Below, one piece after another: positions 10,938 to 19,004 of a stretch of 64,000 nt of DNA (position 1 is its first letter; every line of letters begins with the position of its first letter). The translations under genes were made by a program, and so were the position numbers. The stretch spans positions 124,001 to 188,000 of the forward strand of contig NZ_BAABFP010000002.1 in NCBI RefSeq assembly GCF_039541115.1. Direction: 5' to 3'. The notes below the pieces were generated by a model that ran no database searches, was not told where the DNA came from, and was given only the letters and a program-made list of their open reading frames with translations. This DNA is from Angustibacter luteus (GTDB taxonomy: Bacteria > Actinomycetota > Actinomycetes > Actinomycetales > Angustibacteraceae).

Positions 10938-11212
10938 CAGCGCACCTGACCCGTCAGTCGGCGAGCCAGGTCGTGGTCGGTGAGCACGACCTCGTCGTCA
11001 CCGCGCATGACGGTGACCTGGCCGGAGTCGGCGTCGGAGACGTAGGCGACGACCGGTCCGGGCGTCGACGAGCCGGGCGGTCGCGTGGAGCTCGGGTCCG
11101 CGTCGGGGCCGGCGACGGCGGTCGCCGGTGCTGCGCCGGCGGCGGCCGCGGTGCCGACCGCGGCGGCGGCGCCGGTGCCGATGAGAAACGTCCTGCGGGT
11201 GTGCTCGTTCAT
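10937..11212 (-). CDS. Small Tat-exported protein upstream of DUF4331
   Basis: 91 aa with a twin-arginine signal: basic N-region, RRTFLIG at residues 6-12, an Ala/Gly hydrophobic core and an AxA-type site near residue 30. The mature part is about 60 residues, with a Pro/Ser linker and then VVAYVSDADSGQVTVMRGD, ending in LARRLTGQVR. ATG start; the stop overlaps the DUF4331 ATG by one base. The Tat route normally carries folded proteins, so it may export a partner by piggyback, but that is inference. No family recognised. Confidence 0.8.
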   Translation of the reverse strand: MNEHTRRTFLIGTGAAAAVGTAAAAGAAPATAVAGPDADPSSTRPPGSSTPGPVVAYVSDADSGQVTVMRGDDEVVLTDHDLARRLTGQVR

Positions 11213-11355
11213 GGTGCTTCCCCGGTCTGCTCTGCAGTGACGGCGTCGGACGGCGCCGCATCACCCGTTCGGAGCAGTCGGCCGTGCGGATGGGTCCGGA
11301 TCTGGTCGCGTGCGTCCGGGTGCTGGACCCGGTTCCCGCGCCGGTCGAGGACGCC

Positions 11356-11361
11356 TAGGCT
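11356..11361 (+). promoter_or_regulatory. -10 box (TAGGCT), leaderless GNAT gene
   Basis: TAGGCT ends 7 nt before the ATG of the acetyltransferase, and there is no room for a normal 5-prime UTR. Confidence 0.6.
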
Positions 11362-11368
11362 CACCAGG

Positions 11369-12235
11369 ATGCGCACCCGACCGGCCACGCTGGACGACGT
11401 CCCGGCCCTGACTGCTCTGCAGGGTCGGTGGGACACGCACTGGTTCGGCGCTCCGGAGCACGACGAGTCCGAGCTGCGGCTGTCCTTCGACCGGGTGGAC
11501 CCGCTCGACGAGTGCAGCCGGCTGGTGCTGGACGAGGACGGCACCCCGGTGGCGGCGGCGTGGTGGTGGGGCAATGACTCGCACCTGACGGTGGATCCCG
11601 GGCTCGAGCCGGGGGCCGTGTACGCCGACCTGCTCGGCTGGCTGCGGGCCGGCGGGGCGCAGGTGGTGGAGGTGCTGTCGACCGACGACCAGCAGGAGGC
11701 CGCCCTGCAGGCCGACGGGTGGGTCTACCAGCTCTCCTCGTTCGAGCTGCTGCGCGAGGTCACCCCGGACTGGCAGCTGGCCGAACCGACCTGGCCCGAG
11801 GGGGTGCGGACCGCACCGCTGGGACCGGACGACGCCGCCGCGGCGCACGACCTCATCTACCGGCAGGCGGGGTGGGCCCAGATCCCGGGGCACGGCGAGC
11901 GGGACCTGCAGGAGTGGCTCGGGCTGTTCCTGGGCGAGGACGTGCCGCGCGACCAACAGGTCCTCGCGCTGGAGGGAGACCGGCTCGTCGGCGTCGCGCT
12001 GGGCCGGACGTTCTCGGACGGCACCGGCTGGGTGTCCCAGCTGGCCGTGCCGGCCCCGGACCGCGGCCGCGGGCTGGGACGCGCCCTGCTGCTGGAGGCG
12101 CTACGTCGCCAGGTGGACGCCGGCGCGCAGCGGCTCGGGCTCGGGGTGTCGGCGCAGAACCCCGACGCGCTGCGCCTCTACCTGGATATCGGGCTCGTGG
12201 TCGACCGGGAGTGGCGCAGCTACCGACCAGCCTGA
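11369..12235 (+). CDS. Tandem GNAT-family N-acetyltransferase
   Basis: 288 aa in two GNAT-like halves. The N-half (MRTRPATLDDVPALTAL to about 135) lacks a clear acetyl-CoA loop. The C-half (from about 145) has VSQLAVPAPDRGRGLGRALL, the acetyl-CoA pyrophosphate loop R-G-R-G-L-G, followed by NPDALRLYLDIGLVVDREW, the usual motif B ending. The ATG at 11369 is 7 nt after a TAGGCT box, so a leaderless start; longer in-frame extensions upstream run across the promoter. Substrate unknown. It is divergent from the Tat/DUF4331 operon. Confidence 0.85.
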   Translation: MRTRPATLDDVPALTALQGRWDTHWFGAPEHDESELRLSFDRVDPLDECSRLVLDEDGTPVAAAWWWGNDSHLTVDPGLEPGAVYADLLGWLRAGGAQVVEVLSTDDQQEAALQADGWVYQLSSFELLREVTPDWQLAEPTWPEGVRTAPLGPDDAAAAHDLIYRQAGWAQIPGHGERDLQEWLGLFLGEDVPRDQQVLALEGDRLVGVALGRTFSDGTGWVSQLAVPAPDRGRGLGRALLLEALRRQVDAGAQRLGLGVSAQNPDALRLYLDIGLVVDREWRSYRPA

Positions 12236-12249
12236 CGCTCCACCAGCAG

Positions 12250-12480
12250 TCAGTGGCTGCGGACGGTACTGACCGGGTGGACGACGAGGTGCGCCAGCCG
12301 GCTGCGCCAGCTGCGGCGGGCCGGCGAGTGGCTGACCTGCGGCACGACGGCCCGGTCGGGTGCGGCGAACGGTGAGGGCTGGGTGCGCCGGGTGGTGACG
12401 GCCGGCCGCTGGTACTGGCGCTGCGCGTCGTTCTTGAACAGCTGCTGGGCGATCACGCTGACGGGGTGCAGGGAAGCCAT
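12250..12480 (-). CDS. Small basic hypothetical protein
   Basis: 76 aa, MASLHPVSVIAQQLFKNDAQ at the start, Arg-rich afterwards, no recognised domain. ATG 12480 has GGAG 9 nt upstream; ATG 12489 and GTG 12504 are alternatives. It lies tail-to-tail with the GNAT gene (15 bp apart) and upstream of mutM in the same direction. Real coding is moderately likely because of the Shine-Dalgarno and the non-repetitive N-terminus. Confidence 0.4.
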   Translation of the reverse strand: MASLHPVSVIAQQLFKNDAQRQYQRPAVTTRRTQPSPFAAPDRAVVPQVSHSPARRSWRSRLAHLVVHPVSTVRSH

Positions 12481-12586
12481 CGGGCTCATCTCCGAGGAGC
12501 TCACGGCCCGCCGCGGGATGCGGGAGCCACTGCCCAGACAGAGCCCGGCACCCGACGTCCTGATACGGAGTCTCCCGCCCGGTGCC

Positions 12587-13498
12587 TCACCAGTGCGCGT
12601 TGCGCGGCCTCGGCTGGCAGTGCGGGCAGGAGTAGCTGGAGCGGTTCATGAAGGCGTCCCGGCGGATCGGCGTGCCGCACCGCGGGCAGGGCTCGCCGAC
12701 CTGGCCGTACGCGGCCAGCGACCGGTCGAAGTAGCCGCTCTCACCGTTGACGTTCACGTACAGCGCGTCGAACGACGTCCCGCCCTGGCCGAGCGCCTCG
12801 GCCATCACCTGCGCGGCGGCCTCGAGCACCCGGCGGGCCTCGGCCCGACGCAGGGTGCGGGTCGAGCGGGCCCCGTGCAGCTGGGCCCGCCAGAGCGCCT
12901 CGTCGGCGTAGATGTTGCCGATGCCCGAGACGAGCGTCTGGTCGAGCAGCGCCCGCTTGAGGCCGGTGTCCTTGCGCCGCAACGCCTCGACGACCGCGTC
13001 GAGGTCGTACGCCGGGTCGAGCGGGTCGCGGGCGATGTGCGCGACGGACGCCGGCACCGTCTCGTCGGCGCTCACCGACGGACCCGGCGCGACCGGCACC
13101 AGCGGCTCGAGGGCCATGCCGCCGAACGTCCGCTGGTCGACGAAGCGCAGGTCCGGGCCGCCGTCGGTGAAGGACAGCTCGACCCGCAGGTGCGGGTGCC
13201 GCGGGACGTCCGGGCTCGTGCCCGACTCGTGGACGAGCACCTGCCCGCTCATCCCCAGGTGGACGACGAGGGCCTCGTCGGGTGCCGGCTCGCCGTCCAG
13301 GTCGAACCACAGGTACTTGCCGCGGCGGCGGGCCGCCACCAGTCGCCGACCGGCCAGCCGGGACTGCAGGTCGGCCGCGCCGGGCAGGTGCCGGCGCACC
13401 GCGCGGGGGTGGTGGACGACGACCCGCTCGACCGTGCGTCCGACGGCGTGCCGCTCGACGCCGCGCCGGACGACCTCGACCTCGGGGAGCTCAGGCAC
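12587..13498 (-). CDS. mutM: Formamidopyrimidine-DNA glycosylase MutM
   Basis: Base-excision repair glycosylase/AP lyase removing 8-oxoguanine and formamidopyrimidines. 303 aa. The start is fixed by the catalytic N-terminal proline: GTG then [12 protein letters not shown]. Also seen: the catalytic-loop lysine in [29 protein letters not shown] (helix-two-turn-helix) and the C-terminal zinc finger [20 protein letters not shown] followed by CPHC. The GTG overlaps the end of rnc by 8 nt, so the pair is coupled. Confidence 0.97.
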   Translation of the reverse strand: MPELPEVEVVRRGVERHAVGRTVERVVVHHPRAVRRHLPGAADLQSRLAGRRLVAARRRGKYLWFDLDGEPAPDEALVVHLGMSGQVLVHESGTSPDVPRHPHLRVELSFTDGGPDLRFVDQRTFGGMALEPLVPVAPGPSVSADETVPASVAHIARDPLDPAYDLDAVVEALRRKDTGLKRALLDQTLVSGIGNIYADEALWRAQLHGARSTRTLRRAEARRVLEAAAQVMAEALGQGGTSFDALYVNVNGESGYFDRSLAAYGQVGEPCPRCGTPIRRDAFMNRSSYSCPHCQPRPRNAHW

Positions 13499-14198
13499 CC
13501 GCGTCCGGGTGCCGCTCGTGCAGCGTGCTCCAGGCCGTAGCGGCCGCCTGCTGCTCGGCCTCCTTCTTGCTGCGCCCGGTGCCGTCGCCGAGCACCTCAC
13601 CAGCCACCCGGGCCTGGGCCGTGAAGGTCTTCGCGTGGTCGGGGCCCTCTTCGGCGATGACGTACTCGGGCACGCCGAGGCCGGCGCTGGACGTCATCTC
13701 CTGCAGGCTGGTCTTCCAGTCCAGGCCCGCGCCCAGCTGGGCGGCCTGCTCGAGCAGCGGGTCGATCAACCGGTGGACCAGCGCGGCTGCCGCCGCCATC
13801 CCGCCGTCCAGGTAGACCGCGCCGAGCACGGCCTCGACGGTGTCGGCCAGGATCGAGGCCTTGTCCCGGCCGCCCGTGCTCTCCTCGCCGCGCCCCAGGT
13901 GCACGTACTGGCCGAGGCCGAGCGTGCGCCCGACACCGGCCAGCGCGCGCATGTTGACCACCGAGGCGCGCAGCTTCGCGAGCTGCCCCTCGGGCAGGTC
14001 GGGGTGCGTGCGGTAGAGCGTGTCCGTGACCACCAGGCCGAGCACCGAGTCCCCGAGGAACTCCAGGCGCTCGTTGGTGGGCAGCCCGCCGTTCTCGTAG
14101 GCGAAGCTGCGGTGGGTCAGCGCCCGCTCGAGCAAACCGGCATCGACCTGCAGACCAAGAACGGTCTGCAGGTCGGCGGCGTCAGCAGGGCGGGCCAC
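13491..14198 (-). CDS. rnc: Ribonuclease III
   Basis: Double-strand-specific endoribonuclease for rRNA and mRNA processing, 235 aa. The RNase III signature [16 protein letters not shown] is at about residues 41-56, with the second acidic cluster [15 protein letters not shown]. The dsRNA-binding domain occupies the last 70 residues (DWKTSLQEM ... [16 protein letters not shown]). The start GTG 14198 is the first reasonable one after the rpmF stop (13 nt gap); no strong Shine-Dalgarno. rpmF-rnc-mutM order is the usual actinobacterial one. Confidence 0.95.
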   Translation of the reverse strand: MARPADAADLQTVLGLQVDAGLLERALTHRSFAYENGGLPTNERLEFLGDSVLGLVVTDTLYRTHPDLPEGQLAKLRASVVNMRALAGVGRTLGLGQYVHLGRGEESTGGRDKASILADTVEAVLGAVYLDGGMAAAAALVHRLIDPLLEQAAQLGAGLDWKTSLQEMTSSAGLGVPEYVIAEEGPDHAKTFTAQARVAGEVLGDGTGRSKKEAEQQAAATAWSTLHERHPDAGA

Positions 14199-14211
14199 CC
14201 GGGGGTGGTGA

Positions 14212-14406
14212 TCAGCCCTGGTGCTCGGTGCGCTCGGCAGCGGCGTAGTGCCGGCCGGCGTAGGTGCCACAGCTCGGGCAGGCCACGTGCGGCTGCTTCG
14301 GCTCACGGCACTGCGGGCACGCGGACAGCGTGACCGCGGACGTCTTCCAGTTCGCCCGGCGGGACCGGGTGTTGGATCGCGACGTCTTCCGCTTCGGGAC
14401 AGCCAC
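14212..14406 (-). CDS. rpmF: 50S ribosomal protein L32
   Basis: 64 aa, [20 protein letters not shown], with four cysteines as CPQC and CPSC, so the zinc-binding (C+) form. It follows the DUF177 gene by a single base, the near-universal pairing. ATG start. Confidence 0.98.
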   Translation of the reverse strand: MAVPKRKTSRSNTRSRRANWKTSAVTLSACPQCREPKQPHVACPSCGTYAGRHYAAAERTEHQG

Positions 14407-14407
14407 G

Positions 14408-14977
14408 TCAGTTCTCTTCCTCGTCGTCGGTCGGCTCGCCCGCGGTCGGGGCCAGCCCTTGCAACGCGGCCCACCGGGGGTCGACCACGTCGTGGTGGTG
14501 GTTCGGGTCGTCCGCCAGGCGCGCTCCGCACTCGGAGCACAGTCCCGGACAGTCGGCCCGACACACCGGTTGGAACGGCAGCGCAGGCACCACAGCGTCC
14601 CTGAGCACGGGCTCGAAGTCGATCAGATCGCCTTCCAGCTCGCGCACGTCGTCCTCATCGACATCCTCCGGAGGCTGCTTGCCCGGGTAGGCGAACAGCT
14701 CCGTCACCGGGACCTCGAGCTCCTGCTCGAGGTCGGTGAGGCACCGAATGCACTCCCCGGTCGCGCTGCCGCGGACCGTGCCGGTCACGAGGACCCCCTC
14801 CATCACCGACTCCAGCCGCAGGTCCAGCCACAGGGGCGCACCTTCGGTGAAACCGATGACGTCGGTGCCCATCTCTGCCGGAGCCGGCACCTCACGGGAG
14901 TTCGTGATCATCGATCCCGGGCGTCGACCGAGCTCATGGACGTCGAGCACGAGTGGCGCACGGGGATCGAGGGAAAT
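14408..14977 (-). CDS. DUF177/YceD-family protein, probable ATT start
   Basis: YceD-family protein linked to large-subunit rRNA maturation in other bacteria. 189 aa if begun at ATT 14977. Seen: ELGRRPGS, the C-rich [15 protein letters not shown], an acidic middle, [17 protein letters not shown] and an acidic tail. The first ordinary start, GTG 14950, would lie inside the conserved [18 protein letters not shown] block and has no Shine-Dalgarno. ATT 14977 has TGGAG 6 nt upstream, and no ATG, GTG or TTG exists between it and the in-frame stop near 15013. A TAGCCT -10 box is at 15027-15032. If ATT is wrong, CTG 14989 or GTG 14950 are the fallbacks. Confidence 0.85.
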   Translation of the reverse strand: MSLDPRAPLVLDVHELGRRPGSMITNSREVPAPAEMGTDVIGFTEGAPLWLDLRLESVMEGVLVTGTVRGSATGECIRCLTDLEQELEVPVTELFAYPGKQPPEDVDEDDVRELEGDLIDFEPVLRDAVVPALPFQPVCRADCPGLCSECGARLADDPNHHHDVVDPRWAALQGLAPTAGEPTDDEEEN

Positions 14978-15026
14978 CGCGAGCTCCAGGAAGATGTCAG
15001 TTCCGGCCGGTCAGGGCCGACGTACC

Positions 15027-15032
15027 AGGCTA
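15027..15032 (-). promoter_or_regulatory. -10 box (TAGCCT) for DUF177-rpmF-rnc-mutM
   Basis: TAGCCT on the minus strand, 49 nt upstream of the proposed ATT start. No start codon stands 6-7 nt downstream, so this transcript would carry a short leader of about 43 nt with a Shine-Dalgarno. Confidence 0.45.
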
Positions 15033-15044
15033 CCGGACGAGCGC

Positions 15045-15701
15045 TCAGCGGCCCAACTCGTCGCGTCCGCCGCTCAGCAGGTCCTGGTCCGGCTCGGGCC
15101 ACGCCGCCGGCCCGTCGCCCATGCCATCGCCCCTGCCGTCGCCCCTGCGCTGGTCCCGGTGGTCGTCCGTGCGCTCGTCCGCGCCGTCGTCCGTGGGGTC
15201 CTGCTGCACGCTGGCCAGGTCGGCGTCCGCGGTGAGCCCGTGCGCCCGGTCGGCGGCCACCCGCTCGGACAGGTGCTGGCGCCCCCGCTGGACCTGCTGC
15301 ACGAGCTTGTCCAGGGTCACCTCGAACTCGCCGAGCTTGCGGTCCACGTAGTCGTCGGCCTCGGTGAGCAGCCGGGTCGCCTCGGCCTGGGCCTGGGTCT
15401 GGACCTGGGCGGCGCGGGCTCGGGCGGCCGTGACGACCTCGGTCTCCTCGACCAGCCGGTCGTGCTCCTCCTGGGCGCGGGCCAGCAGCTGCTCTGCCTC
15501 CTCGCGGCCCTGGTTGACGACCGCATCGCGGTCGGACAGCAGCAGGTCCGCGTGGTGCAGCTCCTCGGGCAGCAGCTCGCGCAGGTCGTCCAGCAGGGCG
15601 AGCAGCTCGGCGCGGTTGACCAGGGCGGACGCCGACATCGGCATCGCCCGCGCCTCCTCGACGTACTGGGTCACCTCGTCGAGCTTGCCGTGAACGTCCA
15701 C
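15045..15701 (-). CDS. sepIVA: SepIVA-like DivIVA-domain coiled-coil protein
   Basis: 218 aa, mostly one long coiled coil (about residues 10-170) beginning MDVHGKLDEVTQYVEEARAM, then an acidic, Asp/Gly-rich disordered tail. In mycobacteria the gene in this place (Rv2927c, next to DUF177-rnc-fpg) is SepIVA, a DivIVA-domain protein needed for septation. Length, coiled coil and synteny agree. GTG 15701 chosen: AGAGG stands 8 nt upstream, and GTG 15707 two codons earlier is too close to it. coaD lies 17 nt upstream in the same direction. Confidence 0.8.
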   Translation of the reverse strand: MDVHGKLDEVTQYVEEARAMPMSASALVNRAELLALLDDLRELLPEELHHADLLLSDRDAVVNQGREEAEQLLARAQEEHDRLVEETEVVTAARARAAQVQTQAQAEATRLLTEADDYVDRKLGEFEVTLDKLVQQVQRGRQHLSERVAADRAHGLTADADLASVQQDPTDDGADERTDDHRDQRRGDGRGDGMGDGPAAWPEPDQDLLSGGRDELGR

Positions 15702-15717
15702 TGCCACTTCCTCTCGC

Positions 15718-16239
15718 TCAGCGTTGGGCCTCGCGCCGGGCCACCAGAGCGTCACGGACGACGTCGGGCACCAGTCCGGACACGTCGCCACCGTAAGCGC
15801 TGACCTGGCGAACCAGCGTGCTCGACACGTGCTGCCAGCGCGGATCCGCCATGACGAACACGGTCTCCAGCCCGCTCAGGTGCCGGTTCATCAGCGCCAT
15901 CGGCCGCTCGTACTCCAGGTCCGCGCCGCTGCGCAGGCCCTTCACGACGTGCGCCGCCCCGAGGTCGCGGCAGACGTCCACCAGCAGCCGGCCCCCGAAC
16001 GCCTGCACGGACACCCCAGGCGCGTCGCCCAGGCTCGCGCGAAGCAGCTCCAGGCGGTGCTCGACCTCGAATGCGCCGCCCTTGTCCGGGTTGTGCAGGA
16101 CGGCGACCACCACCTCGTCGAACAGTGCGGCCGCGCGCGCGACGACGTCCAGGTGACCGTTGGTGACCGGGTCGTAGGACCCCGGGACGACGCAGCGACG
16201 CCCGGTGGGGGCGCTCGGCGCGCTCAGGTCTGGCTGCAC
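15718..16239 (-). CDS. coaD: Phosphopantetheine adenylyltransferase
   Basis: Fourth step of coenzyme A synthesis (4-phosphopantetheine + ATP to dephospho-CoA). 173 aa; nucleotidyltransferase motif GSYDPVTNGHLDV at about 20-32, with a 14-residue N-terminal extension beyond the usual start. Then KGLRSGADLEYERPMALMN and HVSSTLVRQV. GTG 16239 is 6 nt downstream of TAGGTT, consistent with a leaderless transcript and supporting the longer N-terminus. rsmD lies immediately upstream, the usual pair. Confidence 0.96.
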   Translation of the reverse strand: MQPDLSAPSAPTGRRCVVPGSYDPVTNGHLDVVARAAALFDEVVVAVLHNPDKGGAFEVEHRLELLRASLGDAPGVSVQAFGGRLLVDVCRDLGAAHVVKGLRSGADLEYERPMALMNRHLSGLETVFVMADPRWQHVSSTLVRQVSAYGGDVSGLVPDVVRDALVARREAQR

Positions 16240-16245
16240 GCGCCG

Positions 16246-16251
16246 AACCTA
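16246..16251 (-). promoter_or_regulatory. -10 box (TAGGTT), leaderless coaD
   Basis: TAGGTT on the minus strand, 6 nt before the coaD GTG and overlapping the end of rsmD. Confidence 0.5.
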
Positions 16252-16815
16252 CCGCGCAGGACGGCCCGGGTCGGCGAACCAGAGCCGCGTCTCGCCGTAG
16301 CTGCGCTCGTCGCTGAGCACCAGCCCGGTCGGCCAGGCCGGCTCGGGGCTGCGCGCGGACCGCTCGACCACGACCACCGCCGCCTCGGCCAACCACCCGT
16401 TCGTCACGAGCAACCCGAGCACCGCGGCCAGGTCGTCCTCGCCCAGCGGGTAGGGCGGGTCGGCCAGCACCAGGTCGACCGGCGAGCCCGGCCGGGCGAG
16501 CACCCGGGCCACCGGTGCGGCCAGCACGCTGGCGCCGTTCAGCCCGAGTGTCTCGGCGTTGCGCCGGACCAGGGCCGCCGTCGCTCGGTCGCTCTCCACC
16601 AGCACCGCGCTGGCGGCCCCGCGACTGAGCGCCTCCAGGCCGAGCGCGCCCGAGCCCGCGTACAGGTCGAGCACCGCGGCGCCGCCCAGCACGCGGTGGT
16701 GCTCGAGCCGGCTGAACAGCGCCTCGCGGACCCGGTCGCTGGTCGGCCGGGTGTCCCGGCCGGCGGGCACCTGCAGCCGCCGCCCGCGGGCCACCCCGGC
16801 GATGATGCGCGTCAT
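16249..16815 (-). CDS. rsmD: 16S rRNA (guanine966-N2)-methyltransferase RsmD
   Basis: SAM-dependent methyltransferase acting on 16S rRNA G966. 188 aa; MTRIIAGVARGRRLQVP, RPTSDRVREALFS, SAM motif VLDLYAGSGALGLEAL at about 48-63 and the catalytic DPPY motif near 119. The ATG overlaps the recG stop by one base (TGATG). Confidence 0.96.
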   Translation of the reverse strand: MTRIIAGVARGRRLQVPAGRDTRPTSDRVREALFSRLEHHRVLGGAAVLDLYAGSGALGLEALSRGAASAVLVESDRATAALVRRNAETLGLNGASVLAAPVARVLARPGSPVDLVLADPPYPLGEDDLAAVLGLLVTNGWLAEAAVVVVERSARSPEPAWPTGLVLSDERSYGETRLWFADPGRPAR

Positions 16816-19004
16816 CAGCCGCGCTCCAGGTAGTCCTCGCGGTCGCCGCCGACGAGGTCGTCGATGGCCGCCGCCAGGGCCGGGTGCTCGGACAGGTCGG
16901 GATCGGCGTCCACGACCTGCTGAGCGTCCTCGCGGGCCATCACGATGACGTCCTCGTCGCGCAGCACCCGCAGCAGCCGCAGCGACGACCGGAAGCCGGA
17001 CTGCGCCGCGCCGAGCACGTCACCCTCGCGGCGCTGCTCGAGGTCGACGCGGGACAGCGCGAACCCGTCGGTCGTCGCCGCGACGGCGTCCAACCGCTCG
17101 CGCGCCGGGGAGTCCGCGGGCGCCTCGGTGACCAGCAGCGCCAGGCCGGGCGCCGACCCGCGGCCGATCCGGCCGCGCAGCTGGTGCAGCTGGGAGATGC
17201 CGAACCGGTCGGCGTCCAGCACCACCATCGCGGTCGCGTTCGGGACGTCGACCCCGACCTCGATCACGGTCGTGGCCACCAGCACGTCGACCTGGCCGGC
17301 CGCGAACGCCGCCATGGTCGCCTCGCGCTCCTCGACGGGAAGCCGTCCGTGCAGCAGCTCGACCCGCAGCCCGGCCAACGCGGGCTCGGCGCGCAGCGAC
17401 TCGATCACGTCGAGCACGGCCAGCGGCGGGCGGCGCGGCGCCGGCTCGTCCTCGCCGCCGACCGGCGCCAGGTCGTCGTCGGTCTCGCCGCCGCCGATCC
17501 GCGGGCACACCACGAACGCCTGGTGGCCGCCGGACACCTCCTCGCGGACCCGCTGCCAGGTGCGCGCCATCCAGGTCGGGTGGTCCCCCGGCACGACGTG
17601 CGTGGTGACCGGCGAACGACCGGGGGGCAGCTCGTCCAGGGTGGAGGTCTCCAGGTCGCCGAACACGGTCATCGCCACCGTGCGCGGGATCGGTGTGGCC
17701 GTCATGACCAGCAGGTGCGGCGGCGTGGAGCCCTTGGCGCGCAACGCATCCCGCTGCTCGACCCCGAACCGGTGCTGCTCGTCGACGACGACGAGACCGA
17801 GGTCGGCGAACTGCACGTGCTGCTGCAGGAGGGCGTGTGTTCCGACCACGATGCCCGCCTCGCCGCTGGCCGCCTCGAGCAGCATCCGGCGGCGCACCTG
17901 GGTGCTCTGCGACCCGGTCAGCAGGGCGACCCGGGTCGACACGTCGGCGCCGCCGAGCATGCCCGCCTCCGCGAGGTCGCCCAGCATCGTGGTGATCGAT
18001 CGGTGGTGCTGGACGGCCAGCACCTCGGTCGGCGCGAGGAGCGCCGCCTGCCCGCCGGAGTCGACGACCGTGAGCATGGCCCGCAGCGCCACCAGCGTCT
18101 TGCCGGAGCCCACCTCCCCCTGCAGCAACCGGTGCATCGGCGCCGAGCCGGCGAGGTCGGCGGCCACCTGCTCCCCCACCCGCTGCTGACCGGCCGTCAG
18201 GCTGAACGGCAGGCGGGCGTCGAAGGTGGACAGCAGGCCATCGGCCCGCGGCAGCCGCGGCGTGGTCGCCAGCTCCGCGAGCGCCGCCCGCCGGCGCAGG
18301 AGCGCAGCCTGCAGGACGAAGGCCTCCTCGAACGTCAGCCGGGCGCGCGCCGTCATGGCTTCGGACAGGGTCGCTGGGTCGTGCACCGACCGCACGGCCT
18401 CGTCGATGCCGATCAGCTCGCGGCGCTCGCGCACCTCCGGCGGCAGCGGCTCCGGCAACGGCGGCAGCACGGCCACGATCGGCGCGATCGCGTTGCGCAC
18501 CTGCCAGGACTGGATGCCCGCGCCCGCGGGGTAGATCGGGATCGGCTTCTCGGCGAGCGCCGCCGCGGCGTCCTCGTCGGCGTCCGGGAGGACGTCGTAC
18601 ACGGGGTGGGCGAGCTGACGGTGCCCCGAGTAGAGCCCGACCTTGCCGCTGAACAGCCCGACGGTGCCGACTGCGAGCTCGCGCTCGTACTTCTGCGCTG
18701 ACCACTGCTTGGCAGCGAAGAACACCAGGTCGAGCGTGCCCCGGCCGTCTCCGATGCGGACCTGCACCCGGGCTCCGGTGCGGTTGCGCATGGAGTGCAC
18801 CGTGACCTCGGTCACCTGGGCCAGCACGGTGACGTGCTCGTCCAGCGCGAGGCTGGACAGGTCGGTCAGCTCGCCGCGCTCGAGGTAGCGCCGCGGGTAG
18901 TGCCGCAGCAGCTGGCCGACCGTGCGGATGCCGAACTGCTTCTCCAGCGCGGCCGCCGCCTTGGCGCCCACCCGGCGCCCCACCGGGACGTCGAGCTCGT
19001 TCAC
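16815..19004 (-). CDS. recG: ATP-dependent DNA helicase RecG
   Basis: Replication-fork and Holliday-junction branch-migration helicase. 729 aa: N-terminal wedge with an OB fold (about 40-150), then helicase core with Walker A GEVGSGKT, DEQH box VVVDEQHRFGVEQR, TATPIPRT, and the C-terminal motifs ATTVIEVGVDVPNA and QLRGRIGRG. Start: GTG 19004 overlaps the stop of the upstream DAK-domain gene as GTGA. An apparent longer frame runs back into that gene and is a shadow. Confidence 0.96.
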   Translation of the reverse strand: MNELDVPVGRRVGAKAAAALEKQFGIRTVGQLLRHYPRRYLERGELTDLSSLALDEHVTVLAQVTEVTVHSMRNRTGARVQVRIGDGRGTLDLVFFAAKQWSAQKYERELAVGTVGLFSGKVGLYSGHRQLAHPVYDVLPDADEDAAAALAEKPIPIYPAGAGIQSWQVRNAIAPIVAVLPPLPEPLPPEVRERRELIGIDEAVRSVHDPATLSEAMTARARLTFEEAFVLQAALLRRRAALAELATTPRLPRADGLLSTFDARLPFSLTAGQQRVGEQVAADLAGSAPMHRLLQGEVGSGKTLVALRAMLTVVDSGGQAALLAPTEVLAVQHHRSITTMLGDLAEAGMLGGADVSTRVALLTGSQSTQVRRRMLLEAASGEAGIVVGTHALLQQHVQFADLGLVVVDEQHRFGVEQRDALRAKGSTPPHLLVMTATPIPRTVAMTVFGDLETSTLDELPPGRSPVTTHVVPGDHPTWMARTWQRVREEVSGGHQAFVVCPRIGGGETDDDLAPVGGEDEPAPRRPPLAVLDVIESLRAEPALAGLRVELLHGRLPVEEREATMAAFAAGQVDVLVATTVIEVGVDVPNATAMVVLDADRFGISQLHQLRGRIGRGSAPGLALLVTEAPADSPARERLDAVAATTDGFALSRVDLEQRREGDVLGAAQSGFRSSLRLLRVLRDEDVIVMAREDAQQVVDADPDLSEHPALAAAIDDLVGGDREDYLERG

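Noticed and set aside
16246-16251. Doubt about a separate coaD promoter, since rsmD and coaD are usually one operon
   Set aside because: Not rejected outright: spacing is right, so it is listed, but read-through from rsmD is equally likely and no stronger claim is made.
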